From Brooklawnia sp963780175 (GTDB lineage Bacteria > Actinomycetota > Actinomycetes > Propionibacteriales > Propionibacteriaceae), in assembly GCA_963780175.1 (NCBI GenBank), contig CAWAAT010000002.1, positions 54,363 through 118,362 of the forward strand: DNA of 64,000 nt. The letters are read 5' to 3'. A program made the translations under genes and the position numbers. Under the pieces are notes generated by a model. The model made no database searches, had not been told where the DNA came from, and saw nothing but the letters and a program-made list of their open reading frames with translations. This document shows, in pieces, positions 27,818 to 36,334 of the stretch. How positions within the stretch are numbered: position 1 is the first letter of the stretch; each line of letters starts with the position of its first letter.

Positions 27818-28084
27818 TCAGTGGCTCCGGTAGATGTCGGCTCGGTGGTCGATGGCCATCATGGTGACGACGTCGGAGATCCGGTAGATGATGCGGAAGT
27901 CGCCGCGGCGTGCGCTGTACAGTCCTTCCAGTTCGCGGCGGAGCGCTCTCCCCACTCGACGGGGGTTCTCAGCCACCGGCCCGTGGATGAACTCCACGGC
28001 TGCAGCGGCGACCTTCTCCGGCAGCCTGGTGAGAGCGCGCTTGGCAGTCGGGGTCCAAGCGACCGGGAGTGGGGCTTCGCTCAT
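27818..28084 (-). CDS. RelE/ParE-family toxin
   Basis: An 88-residue toxin of the RelE superfamily, probably an mRNA interferase acting on the ribosome. Family features are VAWTPTAKRALTRLPEKV at the start, RRELEGLYSARRGDFRIIYRI in the core (basic residues and Tyr that bind and cut RNA) and VVTMMAIDHRADIYR at the end. The reading frame is intact. Its ATG overlaps the antitoxin stop by 4 nt, so the pair is co-translated. The partner antitoxin is truncated at its N-terminus (see that entry), so autoregulation of this locus may be lost. Confidence 0.88.
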   Translation of the reverse strand: MSEAPLPVAWTPTAKRALTRLPEKVAAAAVEFIHGPVAENPRRVGRALRRELEGLYSARRGDFRIIYRISDVVTMMAIDHRADIYRSH

Positions 28085-28308
28085 GCGCTCAGTGTGCGCA
28101 GGATCTCGTCCTTGGTGATCACCTCGGCCTCGCCGGAGGTGAGTTCGGTCAGGCTGGCGCGGATCTGGCGCATCAGCTGGGGCCGGCCGGCGATGTCAAG
28201 CGTCTCCTCCAGCGACGCCAGATCGTCGACGCTGACCACGACCGCGGCGGGGCTGACCAGGCCGGCGTGCCCTGGACGCCGCTTCCGGCCCTGAGAACCA
28301 CGTAGCAT
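28081..28308 (-). CDS. Phd/YefM-type antitoxin, N-terminally truncated
   Basis: 75 residues ending AAVVVSVDDLASLEETLDIAGRPQLMRQIRASLTELTSGEAEVITKDEILRTLSA. This is the C-terminal two-thirds of a Phd/YefM antitoxin, including the toxin-wrapping helix. The expected N-terminal ~30 residues of the DNA-binding Phd fold (normally something like SEVKNRLSELVDRV) are absent. They are replaced by MLRGSQGRKRRPGHAGLVSP, which has no family resemblance and abuts the divergent gene at 28334. It should still neutralise the toxin but probably cannot bind its operator. The start at 28308 is tentative; upstream sequence was probably lost by deletion. Confidence 0.7.
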   Translation of the reverse strand: MLRGSQGRKRRPGHAGLVSPAAVVVSVDDLASLEETLDIAGRPQLMRQIRASLTELTSGEAEVITKDEILRTLSA

Positions 28309-28333
28309 CGCAACATCACAAGGGACGGGTGCG

Positions 28334-28918
28334 ATGAAGCTGGTGGAACGGGTAGCCGAGCGCCTGGCGCTCGGAGTGCGGGGGTGGATGGCCATAGGGG
28401 CAGTGCTGCTGTTCGCGTGGTTCACCGCGATGGTGCTGCCCGCCCAGGCTGAGGCCGGGGCCTTCTACACGGTCCGCTACGCCGCCCCGGACACCTCCGT
28501 GTGGTATTTTCCGGACGACCTGTACGCAGCGGCCGAGGCGTGGGGACAAGAAGGTCGAGCCGCCTATGTCCATGCGCGCGTGACGTTCGATGTCATCTGG
28601 CCGATGGTGTACGGGACGTTCCTTCTGACGACGCTCGCCTGGGTCTGGGCGCGTGGGACAACGTCTGGGAGTCGTTGGCGAGGGGTGGCCCTGCTACCGG
28701 TCGTCGCGGTGGCGCTGGACTACGCCGAGAACGTCTGCACCGCGACGGTGATGGCACGCTATCCGGCCCGGACGCCGGTGCTCGCGGAGCTGGCGCCGCT
28801 CTTCACCGCCGGCAAGTGGCTCGCCCTGTCGGCCAGCTTCCTACTGCTGGTGATCGGCGTGATCATCGCCCTCACAGCGCGGTGGCGCGCTCGCAGTTCG
28901 CGCCCGTCCCGGTCATAG
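28334..28918 (+). CDS. Hypothetical four-helix membrane protein
   Basis: 194 residues with helices at the N-terminus (MAIGAVLLFAWFTAMVLPAQ), WPMVYGTFLLTTLAWVWA, WRGVALLPVVAVALDYAENVCTATVMARY and WLALSASFLLLVIGVIIALTA. The extracytoplasmic loop between helices 1 and 2 contains YTVRYAAPDTSVWYFPDDLYAAAEAWG. The DYAENVCT motif recurs in uncharacterised membrane proteins, but I cannot name a family. It is divergent from the truncated antitoxin with only 25 bp between, so that antitoxin's promoter has been replaced or is shared. Confidence 0.65.
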   Translation: MKLVERVAERLALGVRGWMAIGAVLLFAWFTAMVLPAQAEAGAFYTVRYAAPDTSVWYFPDDLYAAAEAWGQEGRAAYVHARVTFDVIWPMVYGTFLLTTLAWVWARGTTSGSRWRGVALLPVVAVALDYAENVCTATVMARYPARTPVLAELAPLFTAGKWLALSASFLLLVIGVIIALTARWRARSSRPSRS

Positions 28919-29101
28919 CCCGGGTGAGACGGTCAGAATTCAGTAGTTCCGCTTGCTGCAGCCTGGCGGCAGCGGTTGGCAACTCAAGCGCGCACATCCG
29001 CGCATGCCGCCGAAGGCGAACGTTCACCCGTCGCCCCCGGGGGGACATCTCAGGCAGTCCATCCCTCGACGGTTCTGGGGATCCCCGGCGGCACCTTCAT
29101 C

Positions 29102-29142
29102 GTGGGGAACCCCGTGGGGAATGCGCTCAATGCGTGGGGAAT
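29102..29142. repeat. Three GTGGGGAA-type direct repeats (integrase arm-site-like)
   Basis: GTGGGGAAC at 29102, GTGGGGAAT at 29114 and GTGGGGAAT at 29134 lie in the gap before the DUF2254 gene. The same 9-mer is clustered at 54.66-54.70, 61.22-61.27 and 61.47-61.49 kb beside integrase and att-like sequence. This looks like another scar of the same integrase family. No integrase gene is here. Confidence 0.5.
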
Positions 29143-29276
29143 AGACCCGCCATCAAGGGGACCGTGACTCGACCCACGGAGGCATGACCCCTTGTCGGCA
29201 CAACCCACGGCGCTCATTCAACACCGATGCAGCCCCTCGCGGACTTTCGGTCTGGCTGGGCTGCAATGATCGGGTC

Positions 29277-30539
29277 ATGGCCGACGTTGCACGGAGCCGG
29301 GGGGCTGTACCCAAGGTGAGGCGGCTCACCTGGTGGGCGCGCGTGTGGACGCCCTTCTGGGCGGTGCCCGCCGCCTTCGCGCTGATCGCGCTGGCGCTGG
29401 GTGTCGCCCTTCCGGAGGCGGATCGATGGCTCCGGGCGTACGTCCTTTGGGTTTTCCCGGGGGGCCCGGTTGCGGCCCGCGACGTCCTCACGACGATCGC
29501 TTCGGCGATGATCTCCACGACCGGGGTCGTGTTCTCGATCACCATGGTGGTCCTGCAGTTGGCCAGCAGCCAGTTCACTCCCCGTGTGCTCGGGAGCTTC
29601 CTCAGCAGCCGTGTCGTGCAGGGCACATTCGGGGTGTTCATCGGCACGTTCGTGTTCTCGTTGACGGTGCTGCGGTCGGTGCTGGACCAGACCGACACCG
29701 ATCCCGGGTTCGTGCCACGGGTGTCGGTGTCGTTCGCGTTCGTGCTGGCACTTGCCTGCGTGGCCTGCCTGCTGGCGTTCATCCGGCATATCACCGAGAT
29801 GATCCAGGTGAGCCGCGTCATCTCACGTGTGGGGAACCAGACGATGGCCTTGGTGGAGCGGGTGTTCCCCCCGGAGGTCGACCCCGGGTCTGGCGGTCCG
29901 GGCTGGTCGCCCGACGTGGGCTCGTCCCGCCACGAGGTGCTGTTGGACGACCGCCATGGACACGTGGACGAGATCGACCTGCACGGGCTGGTTCGGATCG
30001 CCGAGCAGGCCGAGGGCGTGTTCGTCCTCGCCGCTCCGCTCGGCAGCTTCCGCACGCACGGCCAACGCGTGGGCGTTCTGTGGGGCGGCAGGTTCGACGA
30101 GGAGGTCGCCTGCGGCGTGAATGCCGCGCTGGAGCTGACCAACCAGCGTTCGATGCGTCAGGACGTCACATTCGGCTTCCGGCAGCTCATCGACATCGGA
30201 GAACGGGCACTCTCCCCGGGCGTGAACGACCCCACCACGGCGTCCCAGGTGATCGACGAGCTGCATCGCATCCTCCGCGAGGTTGTGCAACGTCGCCCAA
30301 CCAGCCCCTACCTCACCACAGAGGGCGGAGTGGTGCGCGTGGTGGCCCCGACCCTGTCTGCGACCGAGCTCATTCGGTTCGCGGTCGAGGAACTCGCCCA
30401 CTACGGGGCCGAGTCGATCCAGATCCCCCGCCGGGTGCACGGAATGCTCGCCGACCTGGAGTCCTGCGCCCTGCCGCAGTACCGCGACGCGATCAACAGG
30501 CTGGGCCGCGACCTCGTGCCCCCTGCTCAAGCTCCTTGA
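29277..30539 (+). CDS. DUF2254 membrane protein
   Basis: 420 residues from ATG 29277 (MADVARSRGAVPKV). This is a typical DUF2254 protein, with four membrane helices in the first ~180 residues (FWAVPAAFALIALALGVALP, VLTTIASAMISTTGVVFSITMVVLQLASSQF, TFGVFIGTFVFSLTVLR, FVLALACVACLLAFIRHI). The C-terminal soluble half contains FGFRQLIDIGERALSPGVNDPTTASQVIDEL, the family hallmark. Function unknown. The first 31 residues of the longer upstream reading have no resemblance and cross the arm-like repeats. Its last 13 bp overlap the DUF305 remnant on the other strand. Confidence 0.87.
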   Translation: MADVARSRGAVPKVRRLTWWARVWTPFWAVPAAFALIALALGVALPEADRWLRAYVLWVFPGGPVAARDVLTTIASAMISTTGVVFSITMVVLQLASSQFTPRVLGSFLSSRVVQGTFGVFIGTFVFSLTVLRSVLDQTDTDPGFVPRVSVSFAFVLALACVACLLAFIRHITEMIQVSRVISRVGNQTMALVERVFPPEVDPGSGGPGWSPDVGSSRHEVLLDDRHGHVDEIDLHGLVRIAEQAEGVFVLAAPLGSFRTHGQRVGVLWGGRFDEEVACGVNAALELTNQRSMRQDVTFGFRQLIDIGERALSPGVNDPTTASQVIDELHRILREVVQRRPTSPYLTTEGGVVRVVAPTLSATELIRFAVEELAHYGAESIQIPRRVHGMLADLESCALPQYRDAINRLGRDLVPPAQAP

Positions 30540-30607
30540 TAGGCCTTCATCTCCTCGATTTCCTTCCGCTGCGCCTCGATGATCGAGTCGGCCAACCAGC
30601 GAACGCG
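30527..30607 (-). pseudogene. C-terminal tail of a DUF305 gene
   Basis: 26 codons, RVRWLADSIIEAQRKEIEEMKAYQGA, then TGA. This matches the end of DUF305 proteins (LAxxIIxAQxxEIxEMK), which are secreted His-rich proteins often near copper genes. The rest of the gene is missing; the upstream side runs directly into an IS30 transposase remnant, which suggests insertion followed by deletion. Confidence 0.6.
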
Positions 30608-30619
30608 CCCACCTCGAAG

Positions 30620-31000
30620 ACCGACGGGTCCGAGGAGGATCGCGTGGCGTTCTGGTCCGTGGGCCGTTGCCAGGGTGAGTGCGGGTCGGCGAAGACACCT
30701 CCGTGCCGGTCACGAGGATGAACTGGGCGTGCGCGGACAGTTCCTTGCCGCGGCCCCAGGTGAGGGTTGCGCGCAACTGCTGGGGCAGCCGGCTCATCGA
30801 CGCGATCAACGCGGCGTTCATCGCGACGGCGCAGTAGCCGCCGAGGGCGGGCCCGTTCTTGACCGGCGGGGTCTCTGCCCACCCCTCGAGCAGTGGCAGG
30901 TGTGCCAGCAGGGTAGAGCGGCTGCTGCGCTCCACGATGGTGCCGATCGCCGAGCGGCCCGTCCCGATGATCAGATCACCCTCCCAGGTGAACCATTCCC
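30620..31000 (-). mobile_element. IS30-family transposase remnant
   Basis: A partial DDE-domain sequence. WEGDLIIGTGRSAIGTIVERSSRSTLLAHLP and VKNGPALGGYCAVAMNAALIASMSRLPQQLRATLTWGRGKEL lie in one frame, then FADPHSPWQRPTDQNAT in another after a frameshift near 30700. The block order and first-Asp motif (GDLI) are those of IS30 transposases. The N-terminal HTH, the last catalytic Glu region and both terminal inverted repeats are gone. The element is inactive. Confidence 0.78.
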
Positions 31001-31070
31001 CAACTCGACAGCAGTCGCCGGTTCGGGCCGCAGCAAGCGCGCTTGAGTCCCGGACTAAAGTGAATCAGCG

Positions 31071-31087
31071 TTCAGGTTGCTCCTGAA
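31071..31087. promoter_or_regulatory. Candidate TetR operator
   Basis: TTCAGG (31071-31076) and CCTGAA (31082-31087) are inverted with a 5-bp spacer, 35 bp upstream of the TetR start; TGAATC/TTCAGG half-sites repeat around it. The position and dyad fit an autorepressor site controlling the TetR-ABC operon. Confidence 0.5.
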
Positions 31088-31121
31088 TCGTCATCACAAC
31101 GAAGCAGGGGAGACCGTCAGG

Positions 31122-31712
31122 ATGACAACAGATCGTCTGATCCGGGCTGATGCAGCGCGCAATCGGGAGAGGATCCTGGAGAATGCTCGATCCCAGATCA
31201 CCACTCACGGTCCCGACATCAGCATGGTCGACATCGCCACGGCCGCAGGAGTCGCTGTCGGCACCCTGTACCGACACTTCCCTACGAAAACTGACCTCAT
31301 CGCAGCGGTCGTCACAGAACAAATGGAGCGGCTCGTCGAAGTGATTGACGAATCCCTGGTACGCATCGAATCCGGCCAGGCCCAAGCCGGCCATGAACTC
31401 CTCCGGTTCATCGAAAGAGTTGTTGAGGATGCTGCCCGCGACCGAGCGCTTCGGGCCGCAGCTCTCTCCTTGCAGGAAGTGGCGGACTGCTCCCCGATGG
31501 TGAGCCGGGCCTTCTCTGCGTTGGGACGACTGGTCGCGGCTGGACGCGCGTCCGGGTGCCTGCGTGCGGATCTCAGCAGCGACGACGTTGCGCTGCTCGC
31601 CTGCACAGGTCCCTTCGACCATCCTGCACACGATCGGCAGCGCTGGCTGGAACTGATCCAACCTGGGCTCTTGGCGCAGCCCGCGGTCACCACCCCGGCC
31701 CAGAAGGGTTGA
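31122..31712 (+). CDS. TetR-family transcriptional regulator
   Basis: A 196-residue regulator; start 31122 (MTTDRLIRADAARNRERILENAR) is the family-like N-terminus. The HTH is ISMVDIATAAGVAVGTLYRHFPTKTDLIAAVV. The C-terminal ligand domain (ALRAAALSLQEVADCSPMVSRAFSALGRLV) resembles that of SbtR-like repressors, but the ligand cannot be told. It ends 2 bp before the ABC transporter start and precedes it in the same direction, so it is very probably that transporter's local repressor. An inverted repeat at 31071-31087 is a likely operator. Confidence 0.88.
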   Translation: MTTDRLIRADAARNRERILENARSQITTHGPDISMVDIATAAGVAVGTLYRHFPTKTDLIAAVVTEQMERLVEVIDESLVRIESGQAQAGHELLRFIERVVEDAARDRALRAAALSLQEVADCSPMVSRAFSALGRLVAAGRASGCLRADLSSDDVALLACTGPFDHPAHDRQRWLELIQPGLLAQPAVTTPAQKG

Positions 31713-31714
31713 GC

Positions 31715-34700
31715 ATGCTCCAACTGTCCAACATCAGCAAGTCATACACGACCGCTGACTTCACGCAGAAGGCACTCGACGACGTGTCGATTGCGTTTCG
31801 GGACAACGAATTCGTCGCGATCCTGGGTCCTTCTGGTTCGGGCAAGACGACGATGCTCAACATCGTCGGAGGTCTGGATCACTACGACTCCGGAGATCTG
31901 ATCATCGACGATGTCTCGACCAGGCAGTACCAGGATCGCGATTGGGACACCTACCGCAACAATCGCATCGGCTTTGTCTTCCAGAGCTACAACTTGATTC
32001 CCCACCAGAGTGTGCTGGCAAATGTCGAATTGGCCCTGACCCTGTCGGGCGTTTCCCCCAATGAGCGACGTGAGCGAGCCAAGGCCGCACTGGTGGAGGT
32101 GGGGTTGGGTGACCACATCCACAAGCGTCCGAACCAGCTGTCCGGCGGCCAGATGCAGCGGGTCGCGATTGCTCGCGCACTCATCAATGATCCGGAAATC
32201 TTGCTGGCCGATGAGCCTACCGGTGCGCTTGATTCGACGACGAGCCTTCAGATCATGAGTCTGCTCACCGGGATCGCCGACGACCGTCTGGTGGTGATGG
32301 TCACCCACAATCCGGACCTCGCCGAGCAGTACGCGAATCGCGTGGTCAACCTACGTGACGGCCGAGTGGTGTCCGACACCAATCCGTTTGATCCCGGCGC
32401 TGATGATCTCAACCACAACGACAAGCAGGTCAGAAGGACATCAATGTCCTTCCTTACCGCCATGGCGCTGTCGTTCAACAACCTCATGACCAAGAAGGGC
32501 CGAACGCTGATGACGTCCTTCGCGGGCAGCATCGGCATCATGGGGATCGCCGCAATCCTCGCTCTGGCCACCGGGGTCAATGACTACGTCAAGAGCATCG
32601 AGGAAGACACCCTGTCGGTGTACCCGCTCACGATCCAGAGTCAGGGCGTCGACATGACCGCCATGCTCGCCATGTCATCCAATGTGAGCGGCGACGTCGA
32701 TGCCGAGGACGGCGAGGTTCATGAGATCCGGGCGATGAACAGAATGTTCTCCAGTATCGCGTCCAACGACCTCGCGGCCCTCAAGGCATATCTGGATGAC
32801 GACGGTGGAAACGTCGACGACTACGTGAACTCGATTCAGTACTCCTACAACGTGACACCACAGATCTTCAATGCTGACACCACCAATGGGGTGCGGCAGG
32901 TCAATCCTGACTCGACATTCTCGGCGCTCGGTTTCGGGTCCGCCCAGACCAGTAACAACCTGATGGCCGCCGGAATGAGTACCAATGTGTTCGAACAGTT
33001 GGTGGACGACACCTCCTTGATCGAGCCTCAGTACGACGTTGTGGCCGGGCGTTGGCCGACCGACTACAACGAAGTCGTCGTGGTGCTCACCCAGAGCGGG
33101 GGCATGAGCGATTTCATGGCGTACGCCATGGGATTGCGCGATCCTGCGGAACTGGACGCCATGGTTCAGCAAATGGTGAATGAAGAGGAAATCATCCTCC
33201 CGGCTGACACCTTGGACCTGTCCTACGAAGACATCATGAAGGTGTCGTTCAAACTGGTGAACGCCGCCGACTACTTCGCCTATGACCAGACGTACAACGT
33301 CTGGACGGACAAGAGTGGGGACGCTGACCACCTGCGGAACCTGGTCGAGTCGGGAGACGTCCTGCGCGTTTCAGGAATCGTGCAGCCAAACGGCGCCACC
33401 CGGGCAACTGCGCTGTCACCCGGCATCTACTACACCCCGGCCCTGACAACTCACCTCATCGACCAGGCGTTGACAACCGAGATCGTGCAAAAGCAACTGG
33501 CCGATCCCGGCCTGAACGTCTTCTCTGGTCGGACCTTCGCTGACGAGGCGGAGAATCCTCAGGAGAGCGACTTCGACCTGAGCTCGCTGATAACTCTCGA
33601 TCAGGACGCGATCGCCGCGGCCTTCACATTCGACGAGTCCGCACTCTCGATGGATCTGTCCGGGCTCAGTCTCGATTTGTCCGCGCTCAATATGAATACC
33701 TCCGCGATGGACCTCGACCTGTCGAACATGGAACTCGATCTGTCGTCGCTGCAGCTGGACCCGTCGAACATGGAATTTGACCTGTCGGCCATGGATCTGA
33801 ACCTGTCAGCCATGGAGTTCGACCTTTCCACCATGGAACTCGACTTGTCGAATGTGGACTTTGATCCATCTGCACTGCCTGAACTCGATGTGATCGCCAT
33901 CGTGGGACAACTCGATTTCAACCTGAACGATGTGGACACAGAACTTGCCCACGAGGTTGCCACCGGACTCGTCAGGGGATACATCGAGTTCAGCGAGGCT
34001 AATGCTCTCAATGTCATCGACGTCACGACCAACTTCCCGCTGTTCCTCTCATCTGCCGAGGGGCAGGAACTCGTCGAACAATCGAAGGGGATCATCGACC
34101 TTGACGCTCTGACGACTCAACTGCAGAACATCCTGGCGGGCTACCTTGAGCAAGCCATGACCACGTTCAGTAGCCAACTCAGCGAACAGATCGGTGTCGC
34201 CTTGCAGGCCCAGATCGGCGCCGCCCTGCAGAACCAGATCGGCGCGCTGCAGAGCCAGATCGGGACCGCGCTCCAGGACCAGATCACCACCGCGCTACAA
34301 ACCCAGATCGGTACCGCACTGCAAACCCAAATCGGCAATGCGCTTCAGACCCAGATCGGTGCTCTGCAAACCCAGATAGGCAGCGCACTCGAGGCGCAGC
34401 TCGCCACCGCCATGGAATCTGCGATGAGTCAACTCGCCACGAACATGTCCAGCGCCATGGGCATCGATGAGGAAGCATTCATGAATGCCTTCCAGTTCAA
34501 CATGGATGAGGAACAGCTGACCGAGCTCCTGATGTCGATGATGACCACCGGGCAAAGCTCCTTCGACACCAACCTGACCAAGCTCGGCTACGCCGACCTC
34601 GCCAAGCCGGACAGCATCGACATCTACCCAGCGGACTTCGAGTCCAAGGCTCAGGTCATCTTGATCCTCGATGACTACAACACCCGGATGCAGGCCGAGG

Positions 34701-35179
34701 CGGACGAGGACAAGGTCATCACCTACACCGACATCGTCGGCACGCTGATGTCGTCTGTGACCGACATCATCAACGTCGTCAGCTACGTCCTGGTGGCTTT
34801 CGTGTCGATCTCGCTGGTCGTCTCATCGATCATGATCGGTGTCATCACCTACATCTCGGTGCTCGAGCGCAAGAAGGAGATCGGCATTCTGCGTTCCATC
34901 GGAGCCAGCAAACGGGATATTCGTCGCGTCTTCAACGCAGAGACGATCATCGTCGGGTTTGTGGCCGGAATGGTGGGCATCGCCGTCACACTTCTGCTGA
35001 CGGTGCCTGTCAACGCGATAGTCGAGTCGAGATACGACATCACCAATGTTGCGCAGCTGCCCTTGCAGGCGGCGGTGACTCTGGTGCTGATCAGCATGGG
35101 TCTGACCTTCCTGGCCGGACTGATCCCGTCATCTGCGGCATCCCGCAAGGATCCCGTGGAAGCCCTGCGCAGCGAGTGA
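31715..35179 (+). CDS. Fused ABC transporter (ATPase plus FtsX/MacB-like permease) with heptad-repeat ectodomain
   Basis: 1154 residues in one frame. AGAAGGG precedes ATG 31715. Residues 1-240 are a LolD/MacB-type ATPase (Walker A GPSGSGKT at 38-45, signature LSGGQMQRVAIARA, Walker B ILLADEPTGALD, H-loop VTHNPDL). A linker leads to the first permease helix (LMTSFAGSIGIMGIAAILALATG). A very large ectodomain follows, and three C-terminal FtsX helices (IINVVSYVLVAFVSISLVVSSIMIGVI, VGFVAGMVGIAVTLLLTVP, LVLISMGLTFLAGLIP) after it with ISVLERKKEIGILRSIGASKRDI. The ectodomain holds two low-complexity repeat tracts listed separately. FtsX/MacB-type proteins transmit mechanical force rather than importing solutes, so export, envelope remodelling or peptide defence is plausible. 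It is coupled to the TetR gene. Confidence 0.88.
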   Translation: MLQLSNISKSYTTADFTQKALDDVSIAFRDNEFVAILGPSGSGKTTMLNIVGGLDHYDSGDLIIDDVSTRQYQDRDWDTYRNNRIGFVFQSYNLIPHQSVLANVELALTLSGVSPNERRERAKAALVEVGLGDHIHKRPNQLSGGQMQRVAIARALINDPEILLADEPTGALDSTTSLQIMSLLTGIADDRLVVMVTHNPDLAEQYANRVVNLRDGRVVSDTNPFDPGADDLNHNDKQVRRTSMSFLTAMALSFNNLMTKKGRTLMTSFAGSIGIMGIAAILALATGVNDYVKSIEEDTLSVYPLTIQSQGVDMTAMLAMSSNVSGDVDAEDGEVHEIRAMNRMFSSIASNDLAALKAYLDDDGGNVDDYVNSIQYSYNVTPQIFNADTTNGVRQVNPDSTFSALGFGSAQTSNNLMAAGMSTNVFEQLVDDTSLIEPQYDVVAGRWPTDYNEVVVVLTQSGGMSDFMAYAMGLRDPAELDAMVQQMVNEEEIILPADTLDLSYEDIMKVSFKLVNAADYFAYDQTYNVWTDKSGDADHLRNLVESGDVLRVSGIVQPNGATRATALSPGIYYTPALTTHLIDQALTTEIVQKQLADPGLNVFSGRTFADEAENPQESDFDLSSLITLDQDAIAAAFTFDESALSMDLSGLSLDLSALNMNTSAMDLDLSNMELDLSSLQLDPSNMEFDLSAMDLNLSAMEFDLSTMELDLSNVDFDPSALPELDVIAIVGQLDFNLNDVDTELAHEVATGLVRGYIEFSEANALNVIDVTTNFPLFLSSAEGQELVEQSKGIIDLDALTTQLQNILAGYLEQAMTTFSSQLSEQIGVALQAQIGAALQNQIGALQSQIGTALQDQITTALQTQIGTALQTQIGNALQTQIGALQTQIGSALEAQLATAMESAMSQLATNMSSAMGIDEEAFMNAFQFNMDEEQLTELLMSMMTTGQSSFDTNLTKLGYADLAKPDSIDIYPADFESKAQVILILDDYNTRMQAEADEDKVITYTDIVGTLMSSVTDIINVVSYVLVAFVSISLVVSSIMIGVITYISVLERKKEIGILRSIGASKRDIRRVFNAETIIVGFVAGMVGIAVTLLLTVPVNAIVESRYDITNVAQLPLQAAVTLVLISMGLTFLAGLIPSSAASRKDPVEALRSE
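33648..33890 (+). repeat. Heptad repeat tract M-[ED]-[LF]-D-L-S-x inside the ABC ectodomain
   Basis: About eleven consecutive 7-residue units, for example MDLDLSN, MELDLSS, MEFDLSA and MELDLSN, encoded by 21-bp DNA repeats. The regular Asp/Leu/Ser pattern suggests an elongated beta-solenoid-like or metal-binding strand rather than a coiled coil. I know no named family with this unit. Confidence 0.7.
34190..34410 (+). repeat. x-ALQ-x-QIG repeat tract inside the ABC ectodomain
   Basis: Nine units of 7-8 residues (AALQNQIG, ALQSQIG, TALQDQIT, TALQTQIG, NALQTQIG and so on). Leu and Ile spacing would make an amphipathic helix or coiled coil, perhaps the stalk of the ectodomain. The DNA repeats are imperfect 21-24-mers and could vary in number by slippage. 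Confidence 0.7.
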
Positions 35180-35435
35180 GCCTCATGCCGTGGGCAACCC
35201 TGTCTCCGGAGCGCTGCGCCTGTCGGCGAGCGGTCCGCTGTCGGCCGACGAGGTATAGGAGCGCTAGACACAGCCGGTGTGGTCGCCCCAGTGGACGCCG
35301 CATTTGACCCGAGTTGGCTCAAATCAGTCCCGCGGCGGACTTGCCACGCTCCGGCGCTGCGGCCCTGGGGATACTGGCGAGGGGGGTGCTGACAGCATCT
35401 CCCACACGCCGGAGCCGGTCCGTAGGCTCAACGTC

Positions 35436-36311
35436 ATGGACAACCACCGCAGCGAGGTACGCGACTTCCTGGTCACGCGTCGCGGCCGGGTGACTCCCGC
35501 GCAGGCGGGCATCCCGGCCGGGCTCGGCACCCGGCGCGTTGCCGGCCTGCGACGCAGTGAGGTGGCCCAACTGGCCGGGGTGTCGGTGGAGTACTACACC
35601 CAACTCGAGCGGGGCAGCATCCGCGGAGCCTCCGACAGCGTCCTGGACGCCGTCGCCCGCGCCCTGCAGCTCGACGAGGCCGAACGGAGCCATCTGTTCG
35701 ACCTCGCCCGGGCCGCGAGCTCCGGCACGCCCGCGCGTCGGCGTCCCCCGGTGCGGCGGGTCCGGGCCAGCATCCAGCAGATCCTCGACGCGCAGTTGTC
35801 GCCGGCGTGGGTGTGCAACGGCCGCGGGGACATCGTGGCGACCAACCTGCTCGGCCGGGCGCTGAACTCGCCCCTGTTCGACGACGTCGTCCGTCCGGTC
35901 AACCTCGCCCGGTTCCGGTTCCTCAACCCGGACGCCGTCGACTTCTTCCGCGACTGGGAGGCCACTGGCCGCGACAGTGTCGCGGCGCTCCGCGTCGAGG
36001 CCGGCCGGAATCCCTACGACAAGGCGCTGACCGACCTGATCGGTGAGTTGTCCACCCGCAGTGAGGAGTTCCGCACCCTGTGGGCGGCCCACGACGTCCG
36101 CCTGCACCGCACCGGCACCAAGCGGCTGCACCACCCGGTGGTCGGCGACCTCGACCTCGCCTACGAAGGCCTCGACCTGTCCTCGGACCCCGGCCTGGCG
36201 TTGTTCATCTACACCGCCGAACCCGGCTCACCCTCCCACCAGGCACTCGACCTCCTCGCCAGCTGGGCCGCCACTCCCACCCAGACCGGACCGCGACCGC
36301 GGTCGGCATGA
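35436..36311 (+). CDS. XRE-family regulator with MmyB-like ligand domain (copy 1)
   Basis: 291 residues. The N-terminal XRE helix-turn-helix (GLRRSEVAQLAGVSVEYYTQLERGSIRGASDSVLDAVARALQLDEAE) is followed by an MmyB-like PAS-type domain (SPAWVCNGRGDIVATNLLGRALNSPLF, ARFRFLNPDAVDFFRDWEATGRDSVAALRVEAGRNPYD, VRLHRTGTKRLHHPVVGDLDLAYEGLDL). In actinobacteria such regulators sit next to short-chain or aldo/keto reductases and control them. Its stop lies 23 bp before the first aldo/keto reductase start, so they form one operon. Two damaged paralogues lie at 39.0 and 47.6 kb. Confidence 0.88.
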   Translation: MDNHRSEVRDFLVTRRGRVTPAQAGIPAGLGTRRVAGLRRSEVAQLAGVSVEYYTQLERGSIRGASDSVLDAVARALQLDEAERSHLFDLARAASSGTPARRRPPVRRVRASIQQILDAQLSPAWVCNGRGDIVATNLLGRALNSPLFDDVVRPVNLARFRFLNPDAVDFFRDWEATGRDSVAALRVEAGRNPYDKALTDLIGELSTRSEEFRTLWAAHDVRLHRTGTKRLHHPVVGDLDLAYEGLDLSSDPGLALFIYTAEPGSPSHQALDLLASWAATPTQTGPRPRSA

Positions 36312-36334
36312 TCACCACCACGAAGGGTTCCACC

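Noticed and set aside
29823..30935. 370-codon minus-strand gene starting MERSSRSTLL
   Set aside because: Only its first ~100 codons match IS30 transposase; the rest is the antisense of DUF2254.
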